A stretch of DNA of 64,000 nt from Dillenia suffruticosa (Eukaryota; Streptophyta; Magnoliopsida; Dilleniales; Dilleniaceae), in assembly GCA_033439265.1 (NCBI GenBank), contig JAVTVX010000019.1, forward strand, positions 2,115,501 to 2,179,500. Reading direction: 5' to 3'. The notes under the pieces are model-generated. The model worked only from the letters and a program-made list of their open reading frames with translations, ran no database searches and had not been told where the DNA came from. Of the stretch, positions 46,201 to 57,414 are shown in pieces; position 1 is the stretch's first letter, and each line of letters begins with the position of its first letter. The translations under genes and the position numbers were made by a program.

Positions 46201-48428
46201 ATTTGGAAGGGAAAAATTGAAAATCCCTGATTTGGCTTTTATTTGATATTAAATGTTGATAATCTGATTTAGGTTGATCTTTTGGAGACTCGAGCGGTCA
46301 GATCCGATTTGGCTTGTCAGTAGGGAGTGACTTCCCTCCCGTAGACTGTGAGTGGGACTCTAATCTCTTGCATAAAATAGTAAAACGTATTTTCTGTCGC
46401 ATTTTCGATAAAACATGCTTTGATATGCATTCGTTGACGTGTGATATTAAATTTGGAAATCTGTTTTGTGATTTTTGGAGTGTCTTGAATTATATTTACA
46501 ATGACTATGCATCCATGGTTTGAAATGAAACAATAATTGTGCCATTACTTGAAAATGTATAAATTTCATTTTTATACCGTTGCATTGATATGCTGTTTTG
46601 AAATGAATTGAAGAGACGTATTGGCACGCAAATTTAAAATGTTTTTGATGAACTACGTGGGTTGGATGCCCACTAGTTATGTGATGATGTGATGATACTT
46701 GTGGGACGTTGTGCCCTGGGACGTTGTGCCCTTGTGATACTATGATGATTCCGTAGCTACGAAGGGCGTTTGTAGAGGCACGGGTTGCCCGGATACGCTT
46801 CTGCAGGAGGTATCCGCAAACGTCATTTATTCTAAAGGCTATAGGCGCGGCCGGTTGAACCCACGTAGGGGGAGGACGTGTGTGACGCCACCGTCTAGCA
46901 CCGGGCGGGGTCCTATACACGTTGATGAGTTGGCCCCAGCGAGCTCATGGCCAACGTCGGGGTAGAGAGCGTTTCAAAATCTATGCATAATAAAACCCCC
47001 GACGCGCCTGTCCTTGGTCACGGTTGACCTTTGCCAGGACTATTTTTGGCTCGCTCTGACATTACTTGATTTTAAATGGATGCATACATGCTTGCTATCG
47101 TGTGTTTGATTAAATGATTTCAAATTGATAAATATATCATGTTTTGTTGCGAAATGTAAATTGTTGTTTCAAATAGTATTATTTGACACTCCAATTGTTC
47201 ACCTATGCTATTTATGCTTGATATTACCCCCCTCACTCACTGAGTATTTTCCCATGATACTCATCCCTCTATTTTCTCTCCTCAGACAGGTTGATTGTGA
47301 TAGAGCGACGCTACAGGCTCTAGAGCGGAGTTGGTATTTTCGACGGTGAGATTTATTTCTAATTTAGTTTTGACCCTGCGAGGTCTTGACATGGAGGTCC
47401 GTAGTTGGCCATGTACTTATTTTGGGATGACTGTATAGTTTAACTCTCATATTTCATTTGCATTGAGGCGATTGTACGTACTTGAACGTTACTTGGGAAA
47501 TGTGATATATATTGTATAAACTTAGGTCCGCTCGATATAGCGGCTGCTCATGCTCTAGTTGGGCATGACAGTAGAGGTCTGTGGCTAGGTTTGTTTATAG
47601 CCTTGCGTTGTTCTGAATGTTGGCTGTGGTGTTTGTTGATTTTGGAGAGGCCGGGATGGCCATTTGTGTATTTGTACAGGATGATTTGGATTATACAGGT
47701 ATAATTGTACATGGGAAACCTCCGATTTATGGGGAGATTCTGCCCAATTTTCTGTAAAAATACAGCCGGCATTCAGGGGCAACGGGCGGCTGTTCACGAT
47801 CCCGGTTTGGGGCGTGACACACTGAGTATCTTCCCATGATACTCACCCCTCTCTTTTCCCTCCTCAGACAGGTTTATTGTGATAGAGCGACGTTACAAAC
47901 TCTAGAGCGGATTTGGTATTCCCGACGGTGAGATTTACTTTAAATAGAAATATGAAATTTTAATTTAGTTTCGACCTTGCGAGATCTTGACATTGAGATT
48001 CGTAGTTGGCCGTGTACTTATTTTGGGATGACTGTATAATTTAACTCTCATATTTCATTTGCATTGAGCTGATTGTACATATTTAAATGTTATTCGGGAA
48101 AATTATTGTATATAAGATAAAAGTTAGATCCGTTCGGTGTGGCGGCTGTTTATGCTCTAGTTGGATATGACAATAGAGATCTGTGGTTAGGACTGCTTGA
48201 AATTTTATAGTCTTGTGTTATCCTGGATGTTTGGAGTGAAAATTGTTAATTTTGGAGAGATCGGGATGGCCATTTGTTTACAGTACAGGTTGATTTTGAT
48301 AATACAGGTTTAATTGTATACGGGGAACTTTCGATTTATGAGGTGATTCTGTCTGATTTTCTGTAAAAATACAGTCGATATCCAAAAATAACGGCCAGCT
48401 GTTCACGATCCCGATTTGGGGCGTGACA
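43278..48428 (+). mobile_element. Solo LTR D, split by LTR E, 5' end degraded
   Basis: The left part is 43278-45120 and the right part 47820-48428, ending GGGGCGTGACA. It is closely related to LTR C (same ctgcaggtaacgact donor, GT at 43944; micro-exon 44032-44089; GGATAT/GTATCC stem at 44670-44694). The 5' end TGTAATATCC lacks the poly(A), hairpin and CT tract of its relatives, and I find no matching duplication for the 3' flank TATAG. I infer truncation or rearrangement of the head. Confidence 0.75.
45121..47819 (+). mobile_element. Solo LTR E (2699 bp) nested in solo LTR D
   Basis: TGTAACACC...GGGGCGTGACA flanked by CACTG (45116-45120 and 47820-47824), inside the ctcactcactgagtat block of LTR D. 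Head hairpin GATTGGGGCT-aaaaa-AGCCCCAATC (45172-45196) after a poly(A) run, then a CT tract and GC-rich cgcgagccagc words. Splice-like donor GT at 45839, acceptor ending at 45925, and AG|GTGAGA after 45985. GGATAC/GTATCC stem at 46791-46815. Confidence 0.92.
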
Positions 48429-49374
48429 TATAGGGCTAACCCGTCTAGATTCCACCGGCCTCGGACAATCCCTTGAAACAGATCAGGATCAGCACAAGTA
48501 GGGATGCCATTAACCCTGTTGTACGAACACATCACACTGCTGACATGCCCTTCCTCCACACAGCTCTTAAATGGGGGCTGATAAGTGTCCTCCAAGTCAT
48601 GTAAAGTGACCTGCAAAAATTTCCATCTCCTCGTATTAAAGACCGCATACATACAAACATATAGTAAAATATGTAACATTTTATTACCTTTGCATCAAAA
48701 TGAAATCGATCTACACCTTCCCATTCGTCAACATCATAGGCAGTATAATGCTTACAACAACTAGAAACCTTAAGTTGATCCTTAGAAAAGTTCCCTTCCT
48801 TACCCACATCCTGCAGACCTCTAACATAGTTCACTGCATACTTGGACACAACCAAGGGGTCCTCACTGGGTGTCTCTTGACCCCTTCCCCATCTAGGATC
48901 ACCAAAAACATTCACAGTGGGACTCCGAAAGGTCAATCCGGATAGACCCACATTGTACATGGCTCGAGCCTCAGTGGACACTACCTGACCCATCTCATGC
49001 CATAGTGTGGCATTAAAACTTGCAGCTGAGAGAATCACAGCTGGGAAACTAGTAGCACCAGGAATGGTCTCATTAAATTTTGTGCCTGGGCCGACGTCTG
49101 AGACACCATGAAGTGCTTCAGACCACCACTCATAGGAAGGAATATCTAGCCTAGGTATGCCTGCGGCCTTGTTCACTAGCTGCTGGATTTTTTCTTGTAA
49201 GCTAAGCCGCGAGACCAAGTCCTTGGCACGTTCTTTGTGGGGAAGTGAAGTGTTGCAAAACGGGAACGGGGTGATGTCCATGAATCGGCTATCACAAGCA
49301 TATTGGTGACTAAGGTGAGGAATGGGTATTAGAAGGAAAAAATAAGAGGGCAAGAGTAGATCACAGAGTTTCAT

Positions 49375-52300
49375 GGTTACACCTTTACTCCCTTTTGTCT
49401 TCTATTCTGTGACGATTGTAAGCATTAGATAGTGGATTTTATAGTTGATGAATTAAGTCATATTGTCTTTCCTTTTTTTTCTTTTCGAGTAAGAATAAGT
49501 AAAAGGACAGAGAAATATATAAACAAATCATCGAATATTTAATTTGAATATTATCCGATTTATCATCATAATTTTATTAAAATACTAATGATTTAATATA
49601 TTAATGTACAAGATTTCAGATCTCAAAATACTACTTACTTTCTATGTTGTTAAATGTGCTAAAATGTTGAGTTTACTTGAGATTTGAGAAACATGGAGGA
49701 CACTCTGGTTATGGAAGTAATGATGTTTCGATCCTTAGCCTTAACAAAAGCCACTTTACTTTCTGAAGCATAAATCCTTTTAAGGACTATACCTGATCAG
49801 ATGACATTTGCTAATGTAAGATTTAGACTTTTATTTTGGGAATGTGGCGAATCGTAATTGGGCTTCCTCGTGACAGACATGACTTGGATGACAGAGGCAA
49901 CCATGGTCGTGGTCGTGATATTATAGAAACCATAGTTGTCTACATTTTGCCTTTGATCAAAATTCTATCCTAAAATAGATTATTACTCGATAGGCTCTAT
50001 TGATTCGAAATGGAAACTGCTACTATGTGACCTTATTATCAGTATGTTTCCACAGCCATAATCAACAAAAAAAAATCTCCACCACTATAATACATTTTTT
50101 TGTTTTAATTACGACGTCATTAATCCTAAATCAATGACCTTGTAACCCAAATGAAAAAAGAGAGTGTGGAGTGGAGTAATTGTCTTGAAATTTTTGACAA
50201 AATAAATTATATATAATTATAAAAAATTATAACATATTTTTGTTTTACTAAAAATTAACGACTCGAGGTGAAATTATATACCCAAATATATGTTATATTC
50301 CATTCTCTTTGATATTAATTTTTAGTTTTACCCCTACTCGTAACGTAGTGATACTTTACTCTTATAGTTGGAAAGAAACAAAAATTTTTATATTAGGGTG
50401 AAATACAATATGTAACTAAGTTATAATTTAGGGGACGAGAGTTATAATTTTTAGTGGATCGAATAATAATTTCAAAAATTATATACCTAAAATTTTTTCC
50501 TAAAATTTATTTTTTTTTTTTTCCATTTTCTCTTGTATTTGGGGTAAATGTTATCTGTCATAAAAATTTAAGGGGCAAAAATATAGAGATCATAAATCTT
50601 TAAAAGAGGAAAAAATTAATAATATCTATATTTTATTTTCTCTCTTTTAAAGATTTATAATATCTATATTTTTTTCTCATAATGAAAATTTAAGAAAAAA
50701 ATCATCACTACTTCCTCTTGTATTTTTTTTTTCACTCATAAAGATTTATGGAAAGAACATAATCCTAAATTTATGGAAAATATTTTCCATAAATTATTAA
50801 ATTTGGAAATAGATTGCATTTTGAGCGGTACGAATAAATTTTTGAAAGAAGGAAAGAAATTTGGAAGGAAAAAATATTTTAAATCTTTATGGGAGATAAC
50901 ATTTTCTAAATTTACATAAATCTTTAATAATCTATGTAAATTCGAAAAAAAAAATTAATGGAAATAAATTTATTAATAATTTAGTAATCTATGATATCCA
51001 TATGGAAAGAAAAAATTTAATAATTTATTCTAAAGAAAAAATCTATTTCCATGAAAAAAATTTCCATAAAATCTTTATGGAAATTTCCATAACATTTCCA
51101 TAATATTTTACAAAAAGATTTATGATATCTATATTGTTCTTTCTTTAAATCTTTAGAGAAGATAACATTTTCTAAATTTACATAAATCTATTTTCATAAA
51201 TCTTTCCATAAATTTAAAAGAGGGAAAGAAAAAAATTTACGATATCTATGGAATTATTTTTTTTAATAATTTATTCATATCTTTAAAAGTTTGTGGATAT
51301 AGATATCATACTTTTTTTTTTAATATTTTCTAAATTAACATAAATCTATTTCCAAAAATCTTTAAAAGAGGGAAATAAACTTTTTTTTTTAAAATTTAAT
51401 TTAATTTAGCAATTTCTTATTTTTTATTTGTATCCTTCAAGCAAAACAACATGATTGTTATTTGACCATGTAAATTTGAGAAATGTTATATACATGTTCT
51501 TTACATGGACATGATTGAGAAATTATTTTGTTTTAATTATTTTTATTTTATTTATAATATAAAAAATTTGTAGAAATAGATATCATACATTTTTACATTA
51601 CGGATAAATAATTATGGATATAGATATCATAAATCTTTATGGAAGATAATATTTTCGAAATTTACATAAATCTATTTCCATGAAAAATTTATGATATCTA
51701 TATTGAGGGAAAGAAATTTCTTTCTTTCTTTTTCTTTTTTTTTTTTTTCCATTTTCACCCTCTTTAAAAGAGGGTAAAAATATAGATATCATACATTTTT
51801 TTTCCATTTTCATCCGTAATGTCAAATCTGGCAATAATAATAATTTTTTCATAATTAGATTACAATTATAATAACAAACTAAGTCTTAATTTTAATTTTT
51901 GAAGTAAACCGTTTGAAACTAAATAAGAGAAGGAGAGGAAAAAAGAAAATAATAATACATTAGTAGTAGATGGTTCATGCAAATCCTTGATCGGGCATTT
52001 TGTAGCTAAACATATTGTATTTTGAGGGGGTATTTTTATGTAATTAGAATCATGCAACTAAACATTTTGTTACTAATTAAGCTTAGCAAATCCCTGAGGG
52101 GGCATTTTGATGAAGTCACAAATTAGCTTCCTTAAAGCTATTATAAATAATATTATTCAAATAAATTTTTGTACAATTTTGATATCGCCACCATTTAAAA
52201 TTATGTTATTTTATTTGCAAATTTATTTATCAAAGTAATTGCAAATTAATTAGGAGAGTTCGATTAGTCAAAAAAATGAAATAAGTTGGGACAATTCACA

Positions 52301-52669
52301 CCAATATTTAGTATAAAAAATATGATCAAAAGGATCGACGGATAGTCAATCTAATGGATAATGATATTAAATCCTTAAATCAAGTATCAGATATAAAATT
52401 TAAGAATAGAAAAAACTACGTTAAGAGAATTCTTTCTAAATTAGACTCGATAACGTTCGAACGTAATTAATTAAAATATTACTCTATATCCCAATTAGTT
52501 ATACCAATATATATATGATCAAAGGAGTTTAGGATAAGGTTAGCTCAACTTATAATATAGGTCCCAACAATCATAAGAAAAATAATAGAGAGAGGGAGAT
52601 TCCCTTTGGGACCATGGATCGTTGGTATTGGGCTTTAGCAAAAAAGTGAGGGTTGAGCAATTCCATTAC
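49375..52669. other. AT-rich gene-free region upstream of the xylosidase pseudogene
   Basis: Contains the presumed former promoter of the - strand xylosidase gene next to 49374, then very AT-rich DNA. Small open frames here are A/T-homopolymer driven and I do not support any as genes. A self-similar zone occupies about 50560-51810. Confidence 0.6.
50560..51810. repeat. Degenerate AT-rich dispersed repeat zone with inverted motifs
   Basis: A motif like aaatctttatggaagataa, followed by ttttctaaatttacataaatct, recurs near 50880, 51150, 51310 and 51632, sometimes ending in tatttccat. The words tagatatcata and tatgatatcta occur in both orientations (for example 50645, 51118, 51240, 51625, 51690 and 51783), so long AT-rich foldbacks are possible. 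Copy boundaries are not clean. Confidence 0.6.
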
Positions 52670-52759
52670 AGGTTGAGATTTGGGCCTCCCACCATCTTGC
52701 ATCTCTTCTTAGTGGATGATTTTGTCCTTTTTGGAGAGGCAGATCATTTTACTCTTAGC

Positions 52760-53166
52760 AACATTTGAAGCTGTCTTCGAAGACAGTCTAGTGGTATAAT
52801 CCCGAGGGATAGGCGTAGGAACGACACCACGTTTTGGAAAGCAACCCAAACGGTGACTTTTCAGTTGCCTCTGCTTACTGGATTCAAAGAAGCTGCTCTA
52901 GAGATCAGAATGGAGATGGGATGCTCTATAGCTGGGTGTGGAAGTTGAAGTGGCCCGAGAGAATTAAGATGTTTTTTTGGTTGGCCTCCAGGGGTAGGAT
53001 TATGACCAATGAAGAGCTAAAGAAGAGAGGAATTTTGGATGTGGGTATTTGCGGCATCTGTAATGCAGGGGAGGAGACCATAGTTCATGCTCTGAGAGAC
53101 TGTAAGCATGCCAAAGCCATTTGGAGCAATCTGATTCAGGGAGTAGCAGACATTGGAGGTTTCTAG
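52760..53166 (+). pseudogene. LINE RT zinc-binding (zf-RVT) domain remnant
   Basis: The frame reads GDFSVASAYWIQ, then VWKLKWPERIKMFFWLASRGRI-like text, and C-X2-C...H...C residues (GICGICNAGEETIVHALRDC), the zf-RVT domain found after plant L1 reverse transcriptases. A stop (TAG at 53164) ends it, and the frame downstream is broken before the RNase H part. The gene is non-functional. Confidence 0.8.
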
Positions 53167-53430
53167 AAGGGGGACCTTGCTGTCTGGCTAAGGAATGGAG
53201 CCGATAAAAAGTTCGGTCTGGGTTTGGAAGGAGAGGACGCAATCTTCATAGACGCGGTTTGGGCCATTTGGAAATCCAGATGTTCAGCTGTGCTCCAAGG
53301 GAAGCTGAAGTGTCCTATTTTCATAGCTAATAGAGTCCGAAGCTTGGCTAGAGAGGGAGGAAAAAAAAATCAGTTTGTTGAAAGGTAATCTAGAGGAAGT
53401 GAGACTTGGTGCTGTCTAGGCGAAGGAGCA

Positions 53431-53922
53431 GTGAAGTTTAATGTTGATGGAGCTTCCAAGTCTTCTTCGGGGCAGGCCAGAACTGGTGGGATCTCCAGGA
53501 ACAGTAGTGGCAGCTGGATTCTTGGTTTCTGGCTCAATGTGGGTTCAGCTTCGGGGGACTTGGCGGAGCTCTGGGGCTTGTGGCAAGGTCTTTTGTTAGC
53601 CAAAAGTAGAAACCTTAGTAATCTGGAGGTGGAAAGTGACTCTTTAGGGATGGTGAACGCTGTTAACAAGGGAGTAGGAGAGAACCATCCATGGAGATAC
53701 CTGATCCAGGACTGCAGAGAGGTTAAGCAGGGGCTAGGCATTTCAGAAATCAAGCACATCTTTCGGGAGGCAAATAGATGTGTGGATAAGCTGGCTCAAT
53801 TAGGGCAAGGGGCAGGGTTGGGTTCGCATGTAGCCAGTGTGCCTCCGTCTGTGCTGGAAGAGCTGGTGAAATGGGATGCTTCTGGGATGTCTTGGAGTAG
53901 GAGGAGGGGTTTCTCTGTGTAG
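53431..53922 (+). pseudogene. LINE RNase H domain remnant (RVT_3 type)
   Basis: 163 codons beginning MKFNVDGASK. RNase H landmarks: FNVDGAS (first catalytic Asp), GDLAELWGLWQGL (Glu of the AE-L-A motif), VESDSLGMVNAV (Asp) and HIFREANRCVDKLAQLG (final H...N...D region). This is the usual C-terminal domain of plant LINE ORF2. It is separated from the zf-RVT part by stops, and the 5' RT is missing. Confidence 0.8.
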
Positions 53923-54020
53923 TTTGGCCTCTTCGTAAGGTCTTTGTTTTGTTTTTGTCTTTCCTTGTTACTCTTTTCAACAAAAAAATAAAATAAAATA
54001 AAGGTTGAGATTTGGGCCTC

Positions 54021-54979
54021 AAAAGGATGGTTTCAATGATTAAGGTCGGTTTGGGCCTTTAGCAAAAAGGTTGGGCTGAGAAACTACCTTAAAGGCTGTG
54101 ATTTGGGCTTCAAGAAGATAATTTCTTGTGGCAATTCAAGAGGATAGTTTTAAGATTCTGAGGTACGAGCCTATAGAACAGTTCTGTTCAAATAAGGTTG
54201 AATAATTTTTTAAGATTCTTTTCTTTCGATAAATAAATAATATCCTATAATCATGTTAAATTTAATTAAATTTGATTTGAACTAGATTTGATCTTTTAAA
54301 TACAAAACTCTCATAATATTTATTTTCTTTATATACAAAATTCAAAACCAACCGGTACCCAAAAAAAAAAAAAGTCAAAACCAAAACTTTAATTATAGAA
54401 TATCGATATCTAGCGATCATACCAATTAAATGTTTGTGATTCTTTTTCTTTTTCCATCTTAATCATCTACTAATTTTGTAAATTTTGATCCACCATTTTC
54501 TTCCCTTTATTTTCCTTTCAAGCATCAGGTGCACCGGATAACTCATTATAAATTACATGTTTGATAAATAATTCCTAATTAAATACTAATAATCATATAT
54601 TCTTAGTATATGCTCTCCAATATTTCCTAAATAAAAAATATAAAAATTTAAAAAATTACATTTTTCTCATCAAAATATACCTGATAAAGTTCCTTGGCCA
54701 CTAAAGGGCAACCATTATCATCTCCCTTCTTTCAATTCATGCCTTGTGCATTTGGCGAGGCCTAAACAAAAAAAATAAAATTACTTATTTACAGAGAAAT
54801 TATATTAAAAAAAAACAGTTATTTCCACTCAAAAACTACAAAAAAAGGTCTCACCCTTTACATGCTTTACAATCTAAAATTTATGAACATCGTTCTTGGA
54901 GTCTGGAATTTCATTCAAGCTTCTTGATTAAATGGGTGTCAATGAAAATGAAGCATTCGAGGATCAAAAGCCAGCTTGA
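54021..54979. other. Intergenic DNA after the LINE
   Basis: The stretch 54040-54110 (tttgggcctttagcaaaaa...gtgatttgggcttc) is a diverged repeat of 52627-52688, so the LINE target itself lay in a short local duplication. The rest is AT-rich with poly(A) runs. No gene is supported. Confidence 0.5.
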
Positions 54980-54982
54980 TTG

Positions 54983-55265
54983 CAAATAAGAAGCATAGTT
55001 TCTGTGATGGCGGATGATGATGTGTTGTGGGCAAACCGAGGCTTATTCTTAAAGGTATCCGATTCTTCAGATGCAGCATTTGTCTCTCTTCCTCGTCAGT
55101 ATGATGATTGGACACTTTACAATGAATTGCAGATAGGTCAGTTCATCTACATCCAAAAAATCGAGTCCTCTTATCTGCTTCCAATCATTAGAGGACTAGA
55201 CCTTGTACAAGGTTTATATCATTGATTGGATCACCAAAATACATTTTTGTCTGATAAAGTTGCCT
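54983..55265 (+). pseudogene. DUF936-family protein fragment
   Basis: Reads GLFLKVSDSSDAAFVSLPRQYDD, then LQIGQFIYIQKIES and LLPIIRGLDLVQG. This is the order of the plant DUF936 N-terminal block (KVSDSSHATYVSLP..D..LSDKIQLGQF..V..LE...PVPILRG). After GLDLVQG the frame meets a stop (TGA ending at 55225), while the family-like text LIGSPKYIF continues in another frame, so there is a frameshift. Only a small part of the gene is present. DUF936 function is unknown here. Confidence 0.6.
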
Positions 55266-55269
55266 AATT

Positions 55270-56848
55270 TTGAGGATCAATCCGCCGTCAATGATGGAAT
55301 AACGTATCCATGGATTGCATCGAGAAGTTTCCAGATGGAGTATAGGAGAAAACCGATTCCATGGAATCACATAGGCAAGTAGCAGAGATGATGCAACAGA
55401 TTGAGAGATGAAGAGATCCAGACACCATTTTCTCATCTCTTCTCTAGCCCATCTTGTCGCTACGACCACTAGCAGAAATGAGAGAGAGAAAAAAGATCTC
55501 TGAACAAGGTAACGGTTAGCAAATTATATCCACATTAAAATTTCATTTCAACTTATGTTGGCACCTGCTCAAAGATCCTCTCATACACATACTATGATGT
55601 CTGGTTTTCATCTTCCAAAATGTATTCACTTAGCCACACCTATAGAGGCTTTTTTTGTGCAGCAGGAGTTGGATAAATATATACGAAGATAGAAGTGTGG
55701 AGCAAGAAATTGAAGAGTTTGTTTGCTTGGGGGTCTCTGGTGCGATTGTGCGCTAACTCTTGATGAGCTTGGTTAACAATAAGCATCCGGTACTTGGAAA
55801 AATGGTATGTAAGCATTGAAGAAGAAAGGCAAACTCTTCATTTTTATTTTTTTAACCGTACAGCTACCAAACTGCAGATAAAATTTAACAGTTTAATTTT
55901 ATTCCAACAATTAAGTTTTGCCGTATCAGAGCCAAGGTGTTCATTGTGGTATATGCTCTTCAATTATATTGAATTTCTGTTATATTTAAATTGAAGAGAA
56001 AAAATTGTGCAAAAGAATCATGGAGGAGAAATTTCATGTTCATCAAACTTTGAATTACTGTTTTTCTTTTGGTTGGAGGGGAGTGTTTGGAGGGCAATGC
56101 TTTTTATAAAGAGGGGAAGCGGGTTATGGGAGCTCGAATCCTCACCGCAGAGGGATGGCCCCGTTGAACCTCTGGGCCAAGAGGCCGGTGGTCAAGCATT
56201 GATTTGTTCAATTATCACCAAGTAGAACATTCTCAGATTAATTGTGGAAGAAAACAATGAGTTATGATTCTGAGATTTTCATATGTTGACTACTCTTAGG
56301 CAGAAAGTGGGTAACACGGCGGAAACCAACTATGTCAGAATTCACAGACAGCACCTCTTGTGCATGTTCACCTTATCAAACTACCATCACACGTTACACC
56401 TCTATGCTGATCAGAATTATCAGCAAGGTAGCTCTATAAAAATAACCATTTGAAATTTACAATAGCAAGGGCTGCTTTTGCCTTAAATGTTTCAGGAGAA
56501 AAATAGTAAATGCAGTAGAAGCTAAATGGTAATTTGCACTGTCCTATAGTGTAAACTTCCCCAAAATATTGAGAAACTTGTGTAACTTTGCCACTTCCTC
56601 TTGAGTGTAGATGATATGCGTTTCTAACTTACACTTAATTTATTAATTGAAACTTTCTATCATGACTTTGTAAAGTTTTCAACATTTGACAACTCTCCAA
56701 AAGGCTGTTTACTTGATCGTTATCTAGAATACACCAAATGAATTTTTCTTTCGTATGAATAGATGCTAATGTTGTAGGAACAAACATACGGCGTCTCATT
56801 TTCTTTCTTTCACAAGTATTTCATATTTCATTTTACCATGCATTTGTA
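55270..56848. other. Intergenic DNA, no gene supported
   Basis: Mixed AT-rich sequence between the DUF936 remnant and the CRRSP remnant. Short frames at 55794 and 56007 show no recognised domain. I see no further CRRSP exon upstream of 56849. Confidence 0.45.
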
Positions 56849-56977
56849 GATTGTAAGAAGTGTCTCCATGATGCTATAAGTGATCTCCCAAGCTGCTGTG
56901 ATGGAAAAGAAGGTGGCAGAGTTGTTGGTCGGAGTTGTAACATTCAATATGAAATTTATCCTTTTGTTAAGAACTGA
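56849..56977 (+). pseudogene. Sixth CRRSP: C-terminal DUF26 remnant
   Basis: Codes DCKKCLHDAISDLPSCC, then GGRVVG and SCNIQYEIYPFVKN followed by TGA, matching the last 39 or so residues of the array proteins with many changes (e.g. IQYEIYPF for VRYEIYPF). The first cysteine of C-X8-C-X2-C is missing because homology starts abruptly at 56849, preceded by a splice-acceptor-like gcatttgtag. It is either a relic of a decayed CRRSP or the last exon of a split relative. The signal peptide and domain 1 are not found. Confidence 0.75.
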
Positions 56978-57414
56978 TCTGATCCTCTTTTGATATCTGT
57001 GTGAGGCGTAGGAAATATAAACTCCGTCAAATAAAGTGTCCTACGAACACTCATATGTAGGATGTAGTATTCTCTTTATTTTGGTTTTATGTACTGTTGT
57101 TCATAAGTAGTTGAAAAAAGTTTGATTGCTCGTTGAATTATCATGACTTCTATCATTCTGGATTAACAAGAATGTCATGCCAAAAAACTACATGAATAGG
57201 GTCTTTGATTGTATATATTGATTGATTACTGCACTGTTGTTTGAAGGTGTTATGTTGGGACAGAACATAGGGCAGCCTTAGCCTATTGTGAGTTAGTGCA
57301 ATGTTAAGCCCTGCAACGTTCTTCCTTTATGGCTCACGTGCGTATGATATCTAGTGCTACAAAGAACATAAAAGATAAAAAAGATTTTTAGAGGTGTACT
57401 TTGTCTGATGTAAA
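56978..57414. other. 3' flank of the CRRSP remnant
   Basis: Non-coding. An aataaag word near 57031, about 55 bp after the stop, echoes the poly(A) signal of the intact genes. Nothing else is recognised. Confidence 0.45.

Larger units (their letters stand above)
41237..49374 (-). pseudogene. Disabled GH3 beta-xylosidase-like gene (BXL family), solo LTRs in intron 2
   Basis: Five exons on the - strand: 49374-48688, 48610-48441, 42908-42811, 42719-41954 and 41859-41237, all with GT/AG ends. Exon 1 codes a signal peptide, [15 protein letters not shown] and [15 protein letters not shown], as in plant beta-D-xylosidases/alpha-L-arabinofuranosidases that trim cell-wall xylan or arabinan. Exon 3 holds the catalytic-aspartate region YIVTDCDSI, exon 4 MNCGD and [10 protein letters not shown], exon 5 TWYPQEY and the C-terminal Fn3-like part. 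Lesions: a net 2-nt loss or 1-nt gain near 42441-42452 (after GVLPLNQ), and an in-frame TAA at 41639-41641. The usual KAGLDxNCG is also changed to KARVNMNCG. Homopolymer error could explain the frameshift but not the stop. Confidence 0.85.
52689..54001 (+). mobile_element. 5'-truncated, internally deleted LINE (L1-type non-LTR) insertion
   Basis: Flanked by a 19-bp direct repeat AGGTTGAGATTTGGGCCTC (52670-52688 and 54002-54020) and ending in a simple aaaaaaataaaataaaataaa tail, the marks of target-primed LINE integration. The 5' end starts inside reverse transcriptase (LHLFLVDDFVLFGEA, with the catalytic DD). It then jumps within about 60 bp to the RT zinc-binding domain and RNase H, so the segment between is deleted. 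The preserved TSD makes the ends confident. Confidence 0.88.

Noticed and set aside
51637-51852. 71-codon lysine-rich - strand open frame in the AT-rich zone
   Set aside because: Produced by A/T homopolymers, with no domain or codon bias.
56110-56190. Possible tRNA or SINE signal around gctcgaatcctcaccgc
   Set aside because: I could not fold a cloverleaf and found no A-box.
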